DNA of 64,000 nt from Maledivibacter halophilus. Lineage in GTDB: Bacteria > Bacillota > Clostridia > Peptostreptococcales > Caminicellaceae. The position numbers and the translations under genes were made by a program. This document shows positions 9,126 through 18,147 of the stretch, one piece after another; position 1 is the first letter of the stretch, and each line of letters opens with the position of its first letter. Below the pieces are notes generated by a model. The model was given only the letters and a program-made list of their open reading frames with translations, had not been told where the DNA came from and ran no database searches. Where the stretch lies: positions 313,007 through 377,006 of the forward strand of contig NZ_FUZT01000001.1 of the NCBI RefSeq assembly GCF_900167445.1, written 5' to 3'.

Positions 9126-11480
9126 GTGTATATAGACAGACAAAGTGGATCAATAACTGTGTTTTTAAGTATTATAATGTTGATTATGATTACACTGGCA
9201 GGAGTAATTGTGGACGCAGCAAGAATAAATACTGCCCAGTCTCAGATCCAAAGAGCTCTAGAAACCTCAGCTTCTTCTACCCTTGCAGGATACTATACCC
9301 CTTTAAGGGAAGAATATGGTTTATTTGCCCTGACTCAAAACAATAAAGAAGAGCTTGAAGAAATCATTACTGATTATTTGAGCAAGAATTTAATGATTGA
9401 TAAGGCCTATTTAGATGAAAATAAAATAGGAAATTATGTTGATTTGTACGATTATAAAATTGAAGGCATTGAAGTAGATACCATTTTTAATCTAATGGAG
9501 AATCCTGTTACAAAGCATCAAATTCTTCAATTTATGAAGTATAGAGCTCCTAAGGTATTCACACAGGATTTTCTAGAAAAGTTAGACCTTTTAAAAAAAT
9601 CTGGATCAACATCGGAAGTTTATAAAAGAAAAATAGAATTTGAAAAGGAATTAAAAAAAATAGAAAATATTCAAAGGGAAATATATAAATATATTTATGG
9701 AAAATACGAGGAGCGTATGTTTTTTCTTTGGAGTAAAGAAAAAAAGATGGAACATTTTGTGAGGAAGCTCAATGAAGGGGAATGTAAAAGACTAATAGAA
9801 AATTATATACAAGCTGTGGAAAGACATATAGAACTAAAGAAAAGGCTAGATAATATGGAAGATAAAAAAGCAGAATCGGAAGAAAGCAAGGAGAAATTAA
9901 AGGACAAAATCAGAAAGGCTAAAAGGGAAAAACAAAAGAAATACAATGAATTGACTAAAGATATTCGTGAATATATTAGAATGAATAAAAATGCTTTAGA
10001 CAGTATTTATAAGCTTATAGCAGAAAGCAGAAATATTCACAATAAATTAGATGAATACAAAGAATATTTGTCTAAAAATAAGGATAATATAATGGAGGCT
10101 TCTAAAAAGGAGTTTAATGAAGAAATTGAAAAATATGATAAATTAATTCCCGATAGTAAAAGAGAAGAAAATAAATTAGAGGATATTGAAAAAAAGATAG
10201 GGGCAAATATAAGATTACTTGAAGGAAATGGGAGGAGTGGTTCAAGTATACTGAGTCTGATTGAAAAAATAGAACCAGGTAAAGCCAAGGATGATATAGA
10301 TTATATCAAATCAGTAGAAAAAGATATTATTGATAAAATCAGGGCTTACAATAATAAGATTGATTATGATTATGACTTAGTAAGAGATAGAAAATCAGAA
10401 TATAAAGCCTATGACCAAAGAGAAAACAATCAGGAAAAGGGAAATAGGAAGATTGATATTAATTCTAAGGATAAAAGTGAAAAAAGTATTACTATAAGTG
10501 ATGAGGAATATTCTATACTTCCTTCTGTTTTGAAGAAAGAAATAAGGAAAAATAAAAGTAATGATAATTTAATGGATAGCAAAGGATTAGAAGGAATTGA
10601 GTTTTATGAAGATGAAGGTTTAGGATTTAGTGAATCTGCATTTTCATATCTCAAAGATATTACTGAAAAAATAAGACTAAAGGATATAAGGGATGAAATA
10701 TATATAAATGAGTATATTATGGGTACATTTAAGAGCTATGTATCAGATATTAATGGAGAATTTGATCTGAGAAATATTAATAAAAATGAAAAAAATACTT
10801 ATTTTAAAAAGAGCGAAGTTGAATACATTTTAAATGGAAAAAGGAATGAAAAAATGAATCAAGTTCTGACGGATTCAAAGATATTATTAATCAGATTTGG
10901 TTTAAATTCAATTCATACATTTACTTGTGAAAACAAAAAGAATATTGCCACTGCCACTGCAACAGCCGTAGCAGGATTGTATACAGGTGGAGCTGGTATC
11001 CCTATTATAAGGACTTTAATACTCTTAGGCTGGTCCATGGGTGAATCTATTTATGATTTAGATGAGTTAAAGTCAGGAAGAAAAATAGCCTTATATAAAA
11101 CTGAAGATGACTGGAAGACGGATTTAAAGGGAGATAATAAGGAATTTATAGATAAAGAAATTGATAATGAAGAGGTTCAAAATACTTCTTCCGATAAAAA
11201 GGATTTTATGAACACTTCATATCAGGATTATTTAAGATTTCTTCTTTTAATTCAGGATCAGAATAAGACAATAAATCGAATTCAAGATTTGATTCAATTA
11301 AATATACAAAAAGAGACAGATAATATTGATTACAAATTAAAGGAAAATAATACATATATAAGGGTGAAAGCAGTAGTTTCTATAAAATATTTATTTTTAA
11401 CTGGAGGCTTTATACCTGAGAATCTAAAGTTATCGAAAAATAGACATAAATTTGAATTAGTTATATATAAGGGATATTAG
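9126..11480 (+). CDS. Large TadG-like protein (DUF5702 type) with a coiled-coil centre
   Basis: The 784-residue protein starts with GTG at 9126 behind an AGGAGG-rich stretch. Its N-terminus, SGSITVFLSIIMLIMITLAGVIVDAARI, resembles TadG/TadE signals but has phenylalanine instead of glutamate at +5, so processing is doubtful. The region TAQSQIQRALETSASSTLAGYY is characteristic of TadG-like proteins. Residues about 170-480 are strongly charged and likely coiled coil. A glycine/alanine-rich hydrophobic stretch (ATATATAVAGLYTGGAGIPII) occurs near 620. Clostridial Tad loci often carry one such large surface protein of unknown function. It may anchor or cap the pilus in the thick cell wall, which is inference. 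Confidence 0.75.
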   Translation: MYIDRQSGSITVFLSIIMLIMITLAGVIVDAARINTAQSQIQRALETSASSTLAGYYTPLREEYGLFALTQNNKEELEEIITDYLSKNLMIDKAYLDENKIGNYVDLYDYKIEGIEVDTIFNLMENPVTKHQILQFMKYRAPKVFTQDFLEKLDLLKKSGSTSEVYKRKIEFEKELKKIENIQREIYKYIYGKYEERMFFLWSKEKKMEHFVRKLNEGECKRLIENYIQAVERHIELKKRLDNMEDKKAESEESKEKLKDKIRKAKREKQKKYNELTKDIREYIRMNKNALDSIYKLIAESRNIHNKLDEYKEYLSKNKDNIMEASKKEFNEEIEKYDKLIPDSKREENKLEDIEKKIGANIRLLEGNGRSGSSILSLIEKIEPGKAKDDIDYIKSVEKDIIDKIRAYNNKIDYDYDLVRDRKSEYKAYDQRENNQEKGNRKIDINSKDKSEKSITISDEEYSILPSVLKKEIRKNKSNDNLMDSKGLEGIEFYEDEGLGFSESAFSYLKDITEKIRLKDIRDEIYINEYIMGTFKSYVSDINGEFDLRNINKNEKNTYFKKSEVEYILNGKRNEKMNQVLTDSKILLIRFGLNSIHTFTCENKKNIATATATAVAGLYTGGAGIPIIRTLILLGWSMGESIYDLDELKSGRKIALYKTEDDWKTDLKGDNKEFIDKEIDNEEVQNTSSDKKDFMNTSYQDYLRFLLLIQDQNKTINRIQDLIQLNIQKETDNIDYKLKENNTYIRVKAVVSIKYLFLTGGFIPENLKLSKNRHKFELVIYKGY

Positions 11481-11490
11481 AGGTAATATT

Positions 11491-12531
11491 ATGGATTTCT
11501 TTGTTTTTTCTATAGTATCATTTTATGAGAAAATATCAAATAAAATTTTTAGAAATAAAAAGGGTTCTTTGACTGTTGAAGCAGCCTTGGTTTTACCTGT
11601 ATTTATTTGTGGAATTCTAACTATTGGTTTTATAACTAAAGCAGTTTATGCCCACGAAATAATACAACATTCCATAGATGAGGCAGCAAATGAAATGGCT
11701 GCATATAGTTATATTTATTATATAAGTGGAGTGGCTGATATAGATAAAACAATAGAGGATGGATTAGAGGAGAAGAAAGGAAAATCCCAGGAAGATATTA
11801 AAAAGATAGTGAAATCCTATAAAGAATTGAACATTACTATTAAAGATGAATCTATAATCCAAGATATAGTAAATGATCATGGGAATGATGTGCCAAATTT
11901 AGCACTATCAATGTGGGAGACAGGAATTAGCAAAGGTAAAACAGCCGTAGGTAATGGAATAATAAGAAATCATATAAAAAATCATGGATTAACCGATAGC
12001 AGATTAAAAAGTTTGAATATAGATAAATTAGATTTTAGTAGTTCTACATATTTTGAGAATAGTGAAGATATAGATGTTATAGTTAAATATAAATTAAGGA
12101 TACCCCTACCAATAAAAATTATAGATTATATACCTGTAGTTCAAAGAGCAACTGTTAGAGCATGGATGGCAGGGGATGAATATCCAAGATCAATACAGGG
12201 AAATGATGAAGATAACAAAGAAAAAGGGAAGGATAGAATAGTTTATGTTTCTGAAAAAGGATCAAGATATCACAGATTTGGATGCTATTCAATATTTAAG
12301 GAAATTGAAGCATTGGATTTACAGTTTGCAAAGAATTTGAGATTAAAGCCTTGTGAAAAATGTAATCCTCCAATTGAAAGTGATTTTGGATATACAGTAT
12401 TCAAATCAAAGAGAAGCAATGATGGAAGATATCATAAAAGGGGATGTACCCATTTGTTTAAGGATATTATTAAAATTCCTCTTAAAGAAGCAGAAAAAAA
12501 GTATAACCCATGTAAAATATGTAATCCATAG
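11491..12531 (+). CDS. TadE-like pseudopilin with duplicated YH-GC/PC-C cysteine motif
   Basis: The 346-residue protein has a TadE-type N-terminus, KKGSLTVEAALVLPVFI (glycine before SLTVE, glutamate at +5), then an extracellular region. The C-terminal 110 residues hold two copies of a motif, YHRFGC followed by PCEKCNP, and YHKRGC followed by PCKICNP. Each unit offers His and three Cys, a likely zinc-binding set. Such units are common at the C-termini of secreted Firmicutes proteins, but I know of no defined role on a pilus subunit. The gene starts 10 bases after its neighbour and belongs to the operon. Alternative: a minor tip pilin with a metal-stabilised adhesion domain, which is inference. 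Confidence 0.75.
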   Translation: MDFFVFSIVSFYEKISNKIFRNKKGSLTVEAALVLPVFICGILTIGFITKAVYAHEIIQHSIDEAANEMAAYSYIYYISGVADIDKTIEDGLEEKKGKSQEDIKKIVKSYKELNITIKDESIIQDIVNDHGNDVPNLALSMWETGISKGKTAVGNGIIRNHIKNHGLTDSRLKSLNIDKLDFSSSTYFENSEDIDVIVKYKLRIPLPIKIIDYIPVVQRATVRAWMAGDEYPRSIQGNDEDNKEKGKDRIVYVSEKGSRYHRFGCYSIFKEIEALDLQFAKNLRLKPCEKCNPPIESDFGYTVFKSKRSNDGRYHKRGCTHLFKDIIKIPLKEAEKKYNPCKICNP

Positions 12532-12592
12532 GAAAACTTATAAAAATATATTTGTATAGGGTTTAAATCTCTATATTATAGGAGTTAAAAGT

Positions 12593-13213
12593 ATGTTATA
12601 TATTTTTTTGTGCATTATCACATTTATTATATCCAGTATTATTAAATTGTATTTATATACTGGTGAAAATAAAGGTTTCTTCAAACATTTTTTTAATATA
12701 TTTAGTAAAGAAAAAAAATTATTTCTTATCGATATTTTTTTAGTAGCGATATATTTCTTTCTTTACAAAAAATACGATTTTTCAATCTTATTTTTTTCAA
12801 ATTCAATATTAATAGGGATTTTACTGCTTATCTCACTAATTGATATTAAAAGTAAAATTATTCCCAACAAATGTATCCTTTTAGGGATTGCTCTAGGAGC
12901 AATTGTCTTGGTTTTAAATGATAATATTTCAATTGTAGATGCATTTCTTGGATTTGTAATTTGTGGAGGAATAATAGCAACAATTTCAATTATAACTAAA
13001 GGAGATATTGGAATGGGAGATGCCAAATTATTTGGATGTATAGGTATTTTTTTCGGACTTCAGACTACCCTTGAAATAATGCTGATAGCCACAATAATTA
13101 GTGGACTTACGGGTCTTATTTTATTAACTCTTAAAAAGGTCAATAGAAAGACAGCTCTTCCCTTTGCTCCTTTTATATTTGTCGGGACCATGGTTATTAT
13201 CATTTTCAGCTAA
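12593..13213 (+). CDS. Prepilin peptidase, A24 family (TadV/CpaA type)
   Basis: The 206-residue polytopic protein has the two aspartate motifs of A24 peptidases: LIDIKSKIIPN, and GMGDAKL in the second half. It lacks the N-terminal methylase domain found in PilD, matching the short TadV/CpaA type. It should cut the glycine-(X4)-glutamate signals of the Flp-like pilin and TadE-like proteins encoded just upstream. GGAG precedes the ATG by 8 bases. It closes the structural part of the operon. Confidence 0.9.
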   Translation: MLYIFLCIITFIISSIIKLYLYTGENKGFFKHFFNIFSKEKKLFLIDIFLVAIYFFLYKKYDFSILFFSNSILIGILLLISLIDIKSKIIPNKCILLGIALGAIVLVLNDNISIVDAFLGFVICGGIIATISIITKGDIGMGDAKLFGCIGIFFGLQTTLEIMLIATIISGLTGLILLTLKKVNRKTALPFAPFIFVGTMVIIIFS

Positions 13214-13256
13214 TTAGCTAATTTTAAGGATTTTAATAGAACTGGGGGCGACATTA

Positions 13257-14708
13257 ATGAAGGATATCATAGATACAAGATTTAAGTTTGAATATGAAAA
13301 TGATTCAACAGCAAGCTATTTAGTTTTGACTATGGCTTCAGATGAAGATATTTTAGAATATCAGATGGGGATGATAGACAATAATAATTGTTTAGGGATT
13401 CTTGATCTTGATGCAAGGTATAAAAATGATGAAGTAAAGCTCTATTATAATATTACATCCAAATTAGTATTATCCCAGTTTTTACAAAGAAAAAAACTTA
13501 GTAAGATGGAGTTTATTGACATTCTTAGGGGCATTACTTATGTTCTATTGGAAAGCAGGGAATATTTTTTGTATGATAAAAGCTTTTTAATTCATGAAGA
13601 TTATATTTATATTGATCCAAGTACCCTTGAAATAGGTATGGTATATCTTCCTATAGAATTTGAAAAGGATATAAACCAAAGTTTTAAAGATTTTTTGGTT
13701 AACCTTATTATTTCTCTAGCTAAAATTGATGAAAAATCCAGTGGCAATTATATCCAGAGAATCTTAAATTATATAAAAAAAGATATTTTCAGCATTTATG
13801 ATTTTCATAAAATGCTCAATGAGATAAGAAAAAATGAATTTACTGTAATGTCTAAAGAACAAAATATACAACAGTGTAATAGTCAAGACTCAAATATTAA
13901 AGATTATTTTAATAATAAAGATATCTGCTTAAAACATGATTATCAAGGGAAAAATGAAAAAGGCCATATACTGCAAAAAGAATTAAATATAATAGGTTCA
14001 TTAAAGAACAATGACGATCAATTAAGCAAAAATACTGTTAAAAAAAGATATAAACCTAAGTATATATTTATAGCAGTTTTGACACAAGTCTTAATAATCG
14101 TTGCTTTGATATTTAGCTTAGATTCAATCAAATCCTTAGCTGGTGGCGGATTTAGCACCTATGGAGGCATTACTTTAATTGTAGCTGCTGTTGATGTTAT
14201 GCTATTTAGATATTTATTTAAGAAAGAAAATATGGAGGAAGTTGAAATAATAAAAAACATAAATATGTCAAAAAAAGAAATTATTAATTCAAAGGAGTTA
14301 AATTATTGTGACAAAGAATATGAAGCAGCGGCGGTGGACTGTAATATGATTGAAGACAAGTCTCTAAGTATTAATGAAACGGTAGTTTTGGATGAACAAG
14401 AGGAAGAATTGCCATATTTACAAAGAATAAATAATGGAATAATAGAAAAAGTATCTATAACTAAATCAAACTTTATCATAGGACGACTTGGAAATTATGT
14501 GGACTATTTAATAGAAAATAATGTTATAGGTAGAACCCATGCTGAAATACTATGTAGAGAAAAACAATATTTCATCAGAGATTTAAATTCAAAAAATGGA
14601 ACCTTTCTTAATAGAGTTAGATTAAAAAGCAATGTAGAATACAAGATTGATAATGGAGATAATATTGAATTTGCTAATATTAAGTATACCTTTATTAATG
14701 AATTATAA
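13257..14708 (+). CDS. DUF6382/FHA-domain membrane protein
   Basis: The 483-residue protein has an N-terminal region (about 1-180) resembling the DUF6382 family and a charged linker. Two membrane helices follow (about 268-320), then a C-terminal FHA domain (about 405-480) with GRLGNYVDYLI, GRTHAEI, DLNSKNGTFLN and NGDNIEFA, the usual phosphothreonine-binding pattern. It would sit in the membrane with a cytoplasmic phosphopeptide reader. Its place between the pilus genes and a PP2C/kinase pair suggests it reads phosphorylation of a pilus or regulatory protein. The partner is unknown. GGGGG precedes the ATG. Confidence 0.82.
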   Translation: MKDIIDTRFKFEYENDSTASYLVLTMASDEDILEYQMGMIDNNNCLGILDLDARYKNDEVKLYYNITSKLVLSQFLQRKKLSKMEFIDILRGITYVLLESREYFLYDKSFLIHEDYIYIDPSTLEIGMVYLPIEFEKDINQSFKDFLVNLIISLAKIDEKSSGNYIQRILNYIKKDIFSIYDFHKMLNEIRKNEFTVMSKEQNIQQCNSQDSNIKDYFNNKDICLKHDYQGKNEKGHILQKELNIIGSLKNNDDQLSKNTVKKRYKPKYIFIAVLTQVLIIVALIFSLDSIKSLAGGGFSTYGGITLIVAAVDVMLFRYLFKKENMEEVEIIKNINMSKKEIINSKELNYCDKEYEAAAVDCNMIEDKSLSINETVVLDEQEEELPYLQRINNGIIEKVSITKSNFIIGRLGNYVDYLIENNVIGRTHAEILCREKQYFIRDLNSKNGTFLNRVRLKSNVEYKIDNGDNIEFANIKYTFINEL

Positions 14709-14896
14709 AGTAACTAGCTATATTAGTTATTATGTCAGGGATTTTAATATTTCCTATGTGTTATAAAAATCACTTAAATGAAATATTAAAACCTCTTAAA
14801 TCCCATTTAAAATTAAATTACTAGCACAATAGGTTAAAGTATATAAAAAGAATTTTCAAGTCAACGGGAAATCAGAGAAAAACTGAGGCGATAAAT

Positions 14897-15721
14897 ATGA
14901 AAAAACGAAGATTTTCTATTGGTACATTAAGTGATATAGGATATGTAAAAAAGACAAATCAAGATAGAATTCTAATAAAAATTGGTGAAGAGTATTTAGG
15001 GGAGTTTGGTCTTTTTGTAGTGGCCGATGGAATGGGGGGGCTTAAGGCCGGTGATATGGCCAGTGAGATTGTTATTAAAGAATTTAAATACTGGTGGGAT
15101 AGTAGGCTGTCTTTAGTAGTTAAAGAAATGAATAAGATAAACTTAAATACAATTGGTGGAGAACTAGATAATCTTATATTTCATATAAATAAAAGAATAA
15201 TTGAATTTGGAAAATCAATAAATGGTAGGGTGGGAACAACTTTGTCAATGCTTTTAATATATAGAGATCAATATATAATTAAGCATATAGGCGATAGTAG
15301 AATATATAAAATAAATGATGACATGATTATGTTAACTAAAGATGATTCCTGGGTGGCAGAGCAGGTTAGGCTAGGAATAATGAATATAGAAAAGGCAGCT
15401 AATCATCCAAAAAAACATGTACTTCTCAAGTGTATAGGAATAAAGGAAGAATTAGATATTTTTGAAAATAAGGGAGAGGTTTTCAAAGAAGATATATTTT
15501 TATTATGTAGTGATGGGTTTTATAATCTATTAATCAAGGATGAAATATTAAGAGCTCTTAAAGAATTTAAAGAGAATGATATGCAGAAGACAGTAGAAAA
15601 GCTTATGGGTATAGTGAAGTCAAGGGGAGCTCCAGATAATGCTTCAGTAATACTAATATATCAAAACTGCAGAAAAGAAAAAATAAATTTATATGAAAAG
15701 ATAGTAAATATGCTAAGGTGA
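14897..15721 (+). CDS. PP2C-family protein serine/threonine phosphatase
   Basis: The 274-residue protein shows the PP2C metal motifs in order: VVADGMGG near residue 41, HIGDSRIY, LLCSDGFYNLL and GAPDNASVI near the C-terminus. It lacks a membrane segment, so it is cytoplasmic. It should remove phosphate from serine and threonine residues placed by the kinase encoded 15 bases downstream. Such pairs (Stp/PrpC with PrkC) are common in Firmicutes, but here the pair is attached to a Tad locus with an FHA protein. The Shine-Dalgarno is GAGGCGAT. The pair is probably transcribed together. Confidence 0.92.
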   Translation: MKKRRFSIGTLSDIGYVKKTNQDRILIKIGEEYLGEFGLFVVADGMGGLKAGDMASEIVIKEFKYWWDSRLSLVVKEMNKINLNTIGGELDNLIFHINKRIIEFGKSINGRVGTTLSMLLIYRDQYIIKHIGDSRIYKINDDMIMLTKDDSWVAEQVRLGIMNIEKAANHPKKHVLLKCIGIKEELDIFENKGEVFKEDIFLLCSDGFYNLLIKDEILRALKEFKENDMQKTVEKLMGIVKSRGAPDNASVILIYQNCRKEKINLYEKIVNMLR

Positions 15722-15736
15722 TGTGGAGGGTGCAAA

Positions 15737-16645
15737 ATGGTGAAAAATGGGCTCTTCGATGGAAAGTATGAAATACTTGATGTTATTGGATCTGGAGGGA
15801 TGAGTACAGTTTATCTTGCTAAAAATGTTAATTTGGATACTCTTTGGGCCATTAAACAAATTAGTAAATATTCAAATTCAAAGTTTGATTTATTGGTGGA
15901 ACCCAATATTTTAAAAAAGCTAAACCACCCGGCACTTCCCAGAATATTTGATATTGTTGAAGATGAAGAGAATATATATATTATTGAAGATTATATTGAA
16001 GGTATATCCTTAGATAAAAAACTACTTAGATGTGGCAGATTACCAGAGAAGGATATTATTCAGTGGGGAAAAGAAATATGCGATGTCCTGATTTATTTAC
16101 ACAATACAAGGCCAAATCCAATTATATATAGAGATATGAAGCCTTCTAATATTATATTAACCAATAAAAACAGAATAAAATTAATAGATTTTGGCATTGC
16201 TAGGGAATATAAGGATGATTCAATAAATGATACAGCATATATAGGTACAAGGGGATATGCTGCACCTGAACAGTATGGAAGATCTCAAAGTGATGTTAGA
16301 ACAGATATATACAGTTTTGGGGTAACACTATACCACCTTATAACGGGAAAAAGTCCAAAGGAAGCACCCTTTCAGGAAAGAACCATAAGGGAACTGGAGG
16401 AAAATATATCAATAGGTATGGAGTACATAATATTGAAATGTACAAGGTTTGATCCGCAGCAAAGATATCAGTCGGTAGATGAACTTTTAGAAGATTTAAT
16501 AAATATAGACAGCTTTGATTTATTTTGGAAGAAAAAAACTGTGAATAGGAAAATTGCAATAGCTTTAATGATATTATTACTAATTTTTTTTTCATACATT
16601 ACATATTTGGGAACTATTGAAATTATGGAATATTTTTATAATTAG
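15737..16645 (+). CDS. Membrane-anchored Ser/Thr protein kinase (Hanks type)
   Basis: The 302-residue protein has the glycine loop GSGGMSTVYLAKN (18-30), catalytic lysine K40 in WAIKQ, IYRDMKPSN, DFGIARE and GTRGYAAPEQYG. A single C-terminal hydrophobic helix (about 275-297) leaves almost nothing outside. Unlike PrkC it has no PASTA repeats, so it is not a peptidoglycan sensor of that type. It probably phosphorylates targets read by the neighbouring FHA protein and is reversed by the PP2C enzyme upstream. GGAGG precedes the ATG. Confidence 0.92.
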   Translation: MVKNGLFDGKYEILDVIGSGGMSTVYLAKNVNLDTLWAIKQISKYSNSKFDLLVEPNILKKLNHPALPRIFDIVEDEENIYIIEDYIEGISLDKKLLRCGRLPEKDIIQWGKEICDVLIYLHNTRPNPIIYRDMKPSNIILTNKNRIKLIDFGIAREYKDDSINDTAYIGTRGYAAPEQYGRSQSDVRTDIYSFGVTLYHLITGKSPKEAPFQERTIRELEENISIGMEYIILKCTRFDPQQRYQSVDELLEDLINIDSFDLFWKKKTVNRKIAIALMILLLIFFSYITYLGTIEIMEYFYN

Positions 16646-16712
16646 TAATAATATAAGCTTAATTAATGGACAAAATCAGTCAAAGCATACTTTCTATAAA
16701 GGAGGAGATAAT

Positions 16713-17018
16713 ATGCTCTTAAAAGGAATTTTATTAACAAGCATAGGTTTAATAGGAGGGATTATTACTATAATATTGATTGGTAAACTCATTGAGCTGC
16801 GTCCTGCAAAAAAATCAAAAGATGATCATAAGGATTATTATAATTATGACGGTGAAATATCTATTGCAATACCAGATAATGATATTTTGTTTGAAAATAA
16901 TATAAATTCCTTAGAATCCTGCATAAAAAAAGAAGATTCTACCGTATTGTTAGAAGATTCCATATATCATAAAGAAATGGAAGAAACGGTTTCCCTTGAA
17001 GAGAAAGAAATACAATAG
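16713..17018 (+). CDS. Small single-pass membrane protein, unknown function
   Basis: The 101-residue protein starts at the ATG at 16713, behind AAAGGAGGAG; an upstream in-frame start inside the kinase gene is not supported. One N-terminal membrane helix (GILLTSIGLIGGIITIILIG) is followed by a charged, acidic cytoplasmic tail rich in Glu and Asp, including SLEEKE. The tail contains several Ser and Thr and could be a kinase substrate, but that is speculation. It is the last gene of the kinase cluster and precedes the eut leader. I do not recognise the family. Confidence 0.6.
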   Translation: MLLKGILLTSIGLIGGIITIILIGKLIELRPAKKSKDDHKDYYNYDGEISIAIPDNDILFENNINSLESCIKKEDSTVLLEDSIYHKEMEETVSLEEKEIQ

Positions 17019-17064
17019 ACAGAAGAGCTATTCATGAAATATTTAGTTTATTCAGAATATTGGA

Positions 17065-17093
17065 TTGTTTTTTTGAAACAAGTATGGTAAAAT
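17065..17093 (+). promoter_or_regulatory. Candidate promoter of the eut locus
   Basis: TTGTTT (17065-17070) and TAAAAT (17088-17093) are 17 bases apart, and TGG directly precedes the second box, giving an extended -10. It stands right before the two-hairpin antiterminator and terminator in front of eutS, which is the expected arrangement. Confidence 0.5.
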
Positions 17094-17111
17094 TAAATAA
17101 AATATATGATT

Positions 17112-17187
17112 TGCACAATGGAGTGCATATAGAGAGCAATGAAGCTTGCAAGGAAAATATATATTTTCCCTTGACAAGCTTTTTTTG
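17112..17187 (+). promoter_or_regulatory. EutV (ANTAR) antiterminator site overlapping a terminator, eutS leader
   Basis: Hairpin P1 is TGCAC-AATGGA-GTGCA (17112-17127). Hairpin P2 is AGC-AATGAA-GCT (17135-17146). Both six-base loops have A at position 1 and G at position 4, the known recognition feature of ANTAR regulators such as EutV. P2 overlaps the left arm of a strong terminator, AAGCTTG at 17142 pairing with CAAGCTT at 17175 and followed by seven T. EutV bound to P1-P2 should prevent terminator formation when ethanolamine is sensed by EutW. Pattern and position agree with known Firmicutes eut leaders. Confidence 0.85.
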
Positions 17188-17226
17188 ATTACATTTTTAA
17201 TTTAAAGACTTCGAAAGGTTGATATT

Positions 17227-17577
17227 ATGGAGGAAGATGCAAAGCAAAGAGTTATACAGGAATATGTACCAGGTAAACAAGTTACATTGGCCCATTTAAT
17301 AGCAAATCCTCAGAAAAATATATATAAAAAACTTGGAATTTCTGATGAATGCCATGAAGCAATAGGGATACTTACAATTACTCCTAGTGAAGCTGCTATA
17401 ATTGCTGCCGATGTTGCTACTAAATCTGCAGCAGTAGAAATAGGTTTCTTAGATAGATTTAGTGGATCCCTTGTTATAGTCGGAGATGTATCAAGTGTTG
17501 AATCATCCTTGAAGGAAGTTTTAAATCTTTTAGCAAATGTATTATCATTTACTCCTGCAAATCTGACCAAATCCTAG
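17227..17577 (+). CDS. eutS: Microcompartment shell protein EutS
   Basis: The 116-residue protein is a single BMC domain with the circular permutation typical of EutS/PduU: an N-terminal strand ([19 protein letters not shown]) precedes the core [25 protein letters not shown]. EutS forms hexamers in the shell that encloses ethanolamine breakdown. It is the first eut gene, directly after the EutV-controlled terminator, so its transcription should depend on ethanolamine and B12. Spacing to eutP is 10 bases. The assignment is secure from sequence and order. Confidence 0.95.
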   Translation: MEEDAKQRVIQEYVPGKQVTLAHLIANPQKNIYKKLGISDECHEAIGILTITPSEAAIIAADVATKSAAVEIGFLDRFSGSLVIVGDVSSVESSLKEVLNLLANVLSFTPANLTKS

Positions 17578-17587
17578 GAGTGATAAA

Positions 17588-18010
17588 GTGAAAAAGATAA
17601 TACTTATAGGACGAACTGGTAGTGGAAAGACCACACTTGTTCAGGCACTGAACAATTATTCCATAGAATACAAAAAAACTCAAGCAGTAGAGTTTTATAA
17701 TAATATTATAGATACTCCAGGAGAATATATCGAAAGCAGAAGATTTTACAATGCTTTAATAGCATTATCCTTTGATTGTGATATTATAGCTCTTGTTCAA
17801 GATTGTAGCGATGATGGATGTATTTTTCCTCCTGAATTTGCAGCTATGTTTAATAAAATAGTTATAGGGATAGTGACGAAAATAGACTGTAAAAAAGGCA
17901 ATATTAACTATGCTAAAGAGTGCCTATATAATGCGGGGGTTAGTAAAATATTTAAAGTTAGTTCCCTTAAAGGAAGTGGATTAGATAGCATAAAAATGTT
18001 TCTATTTTAA
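17588..18010 (+). CDS. eutP: EutP, small GTPase-like/acetate kinase-like eut protein
   Basis: The 140-residue protein has a P-loop GRTGSGKTT (residues 7-15), NNIIDTPGEYIE (switch/G3 region), and VTKID near residue 100 as the guanine specificity motif. It belongs to the EutP/PduV family; EutP of Salmonella has been reported to have acetate kinase activity. The start is GTG at 17588 with AGGAGTG upstream. It lies between eutS and eutV, the usual order in Firmicutes. Its exact role in the shell or in regulation here is not shown by the sequence. Confidence 0.92.
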   Translation: MKKIILIGRTGSGKTTLVQALNNYSIEYKKTQAVEFYNNIIDTPGEYIESRRFYNALIALSFDCDIIALVQDCSDDGCIFPPEFAAMFNKIVIGIVTKIDCKKGNINYAKECLYNAGVSKIFKVSSLKGSGLDSIKMFLF

Positions 18011-18147
18011 TAATATATAAAAGATAGACAACTATAGTGAAACAATGTCAATCTTTAATTTATACATCTCAAAAATCCTCAAAAACGCCGGATATTTTGA
18101 CATTTATAAATTAAGTTTTATGCCTGCAAATTTAAGGGGGGGAAAAA

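Noticed and set aside
12353-12559. Plus-strand frame of 68 codons
   Set aside because: It overlaps the end of the TadE-like gene in another frame and has no start signal.
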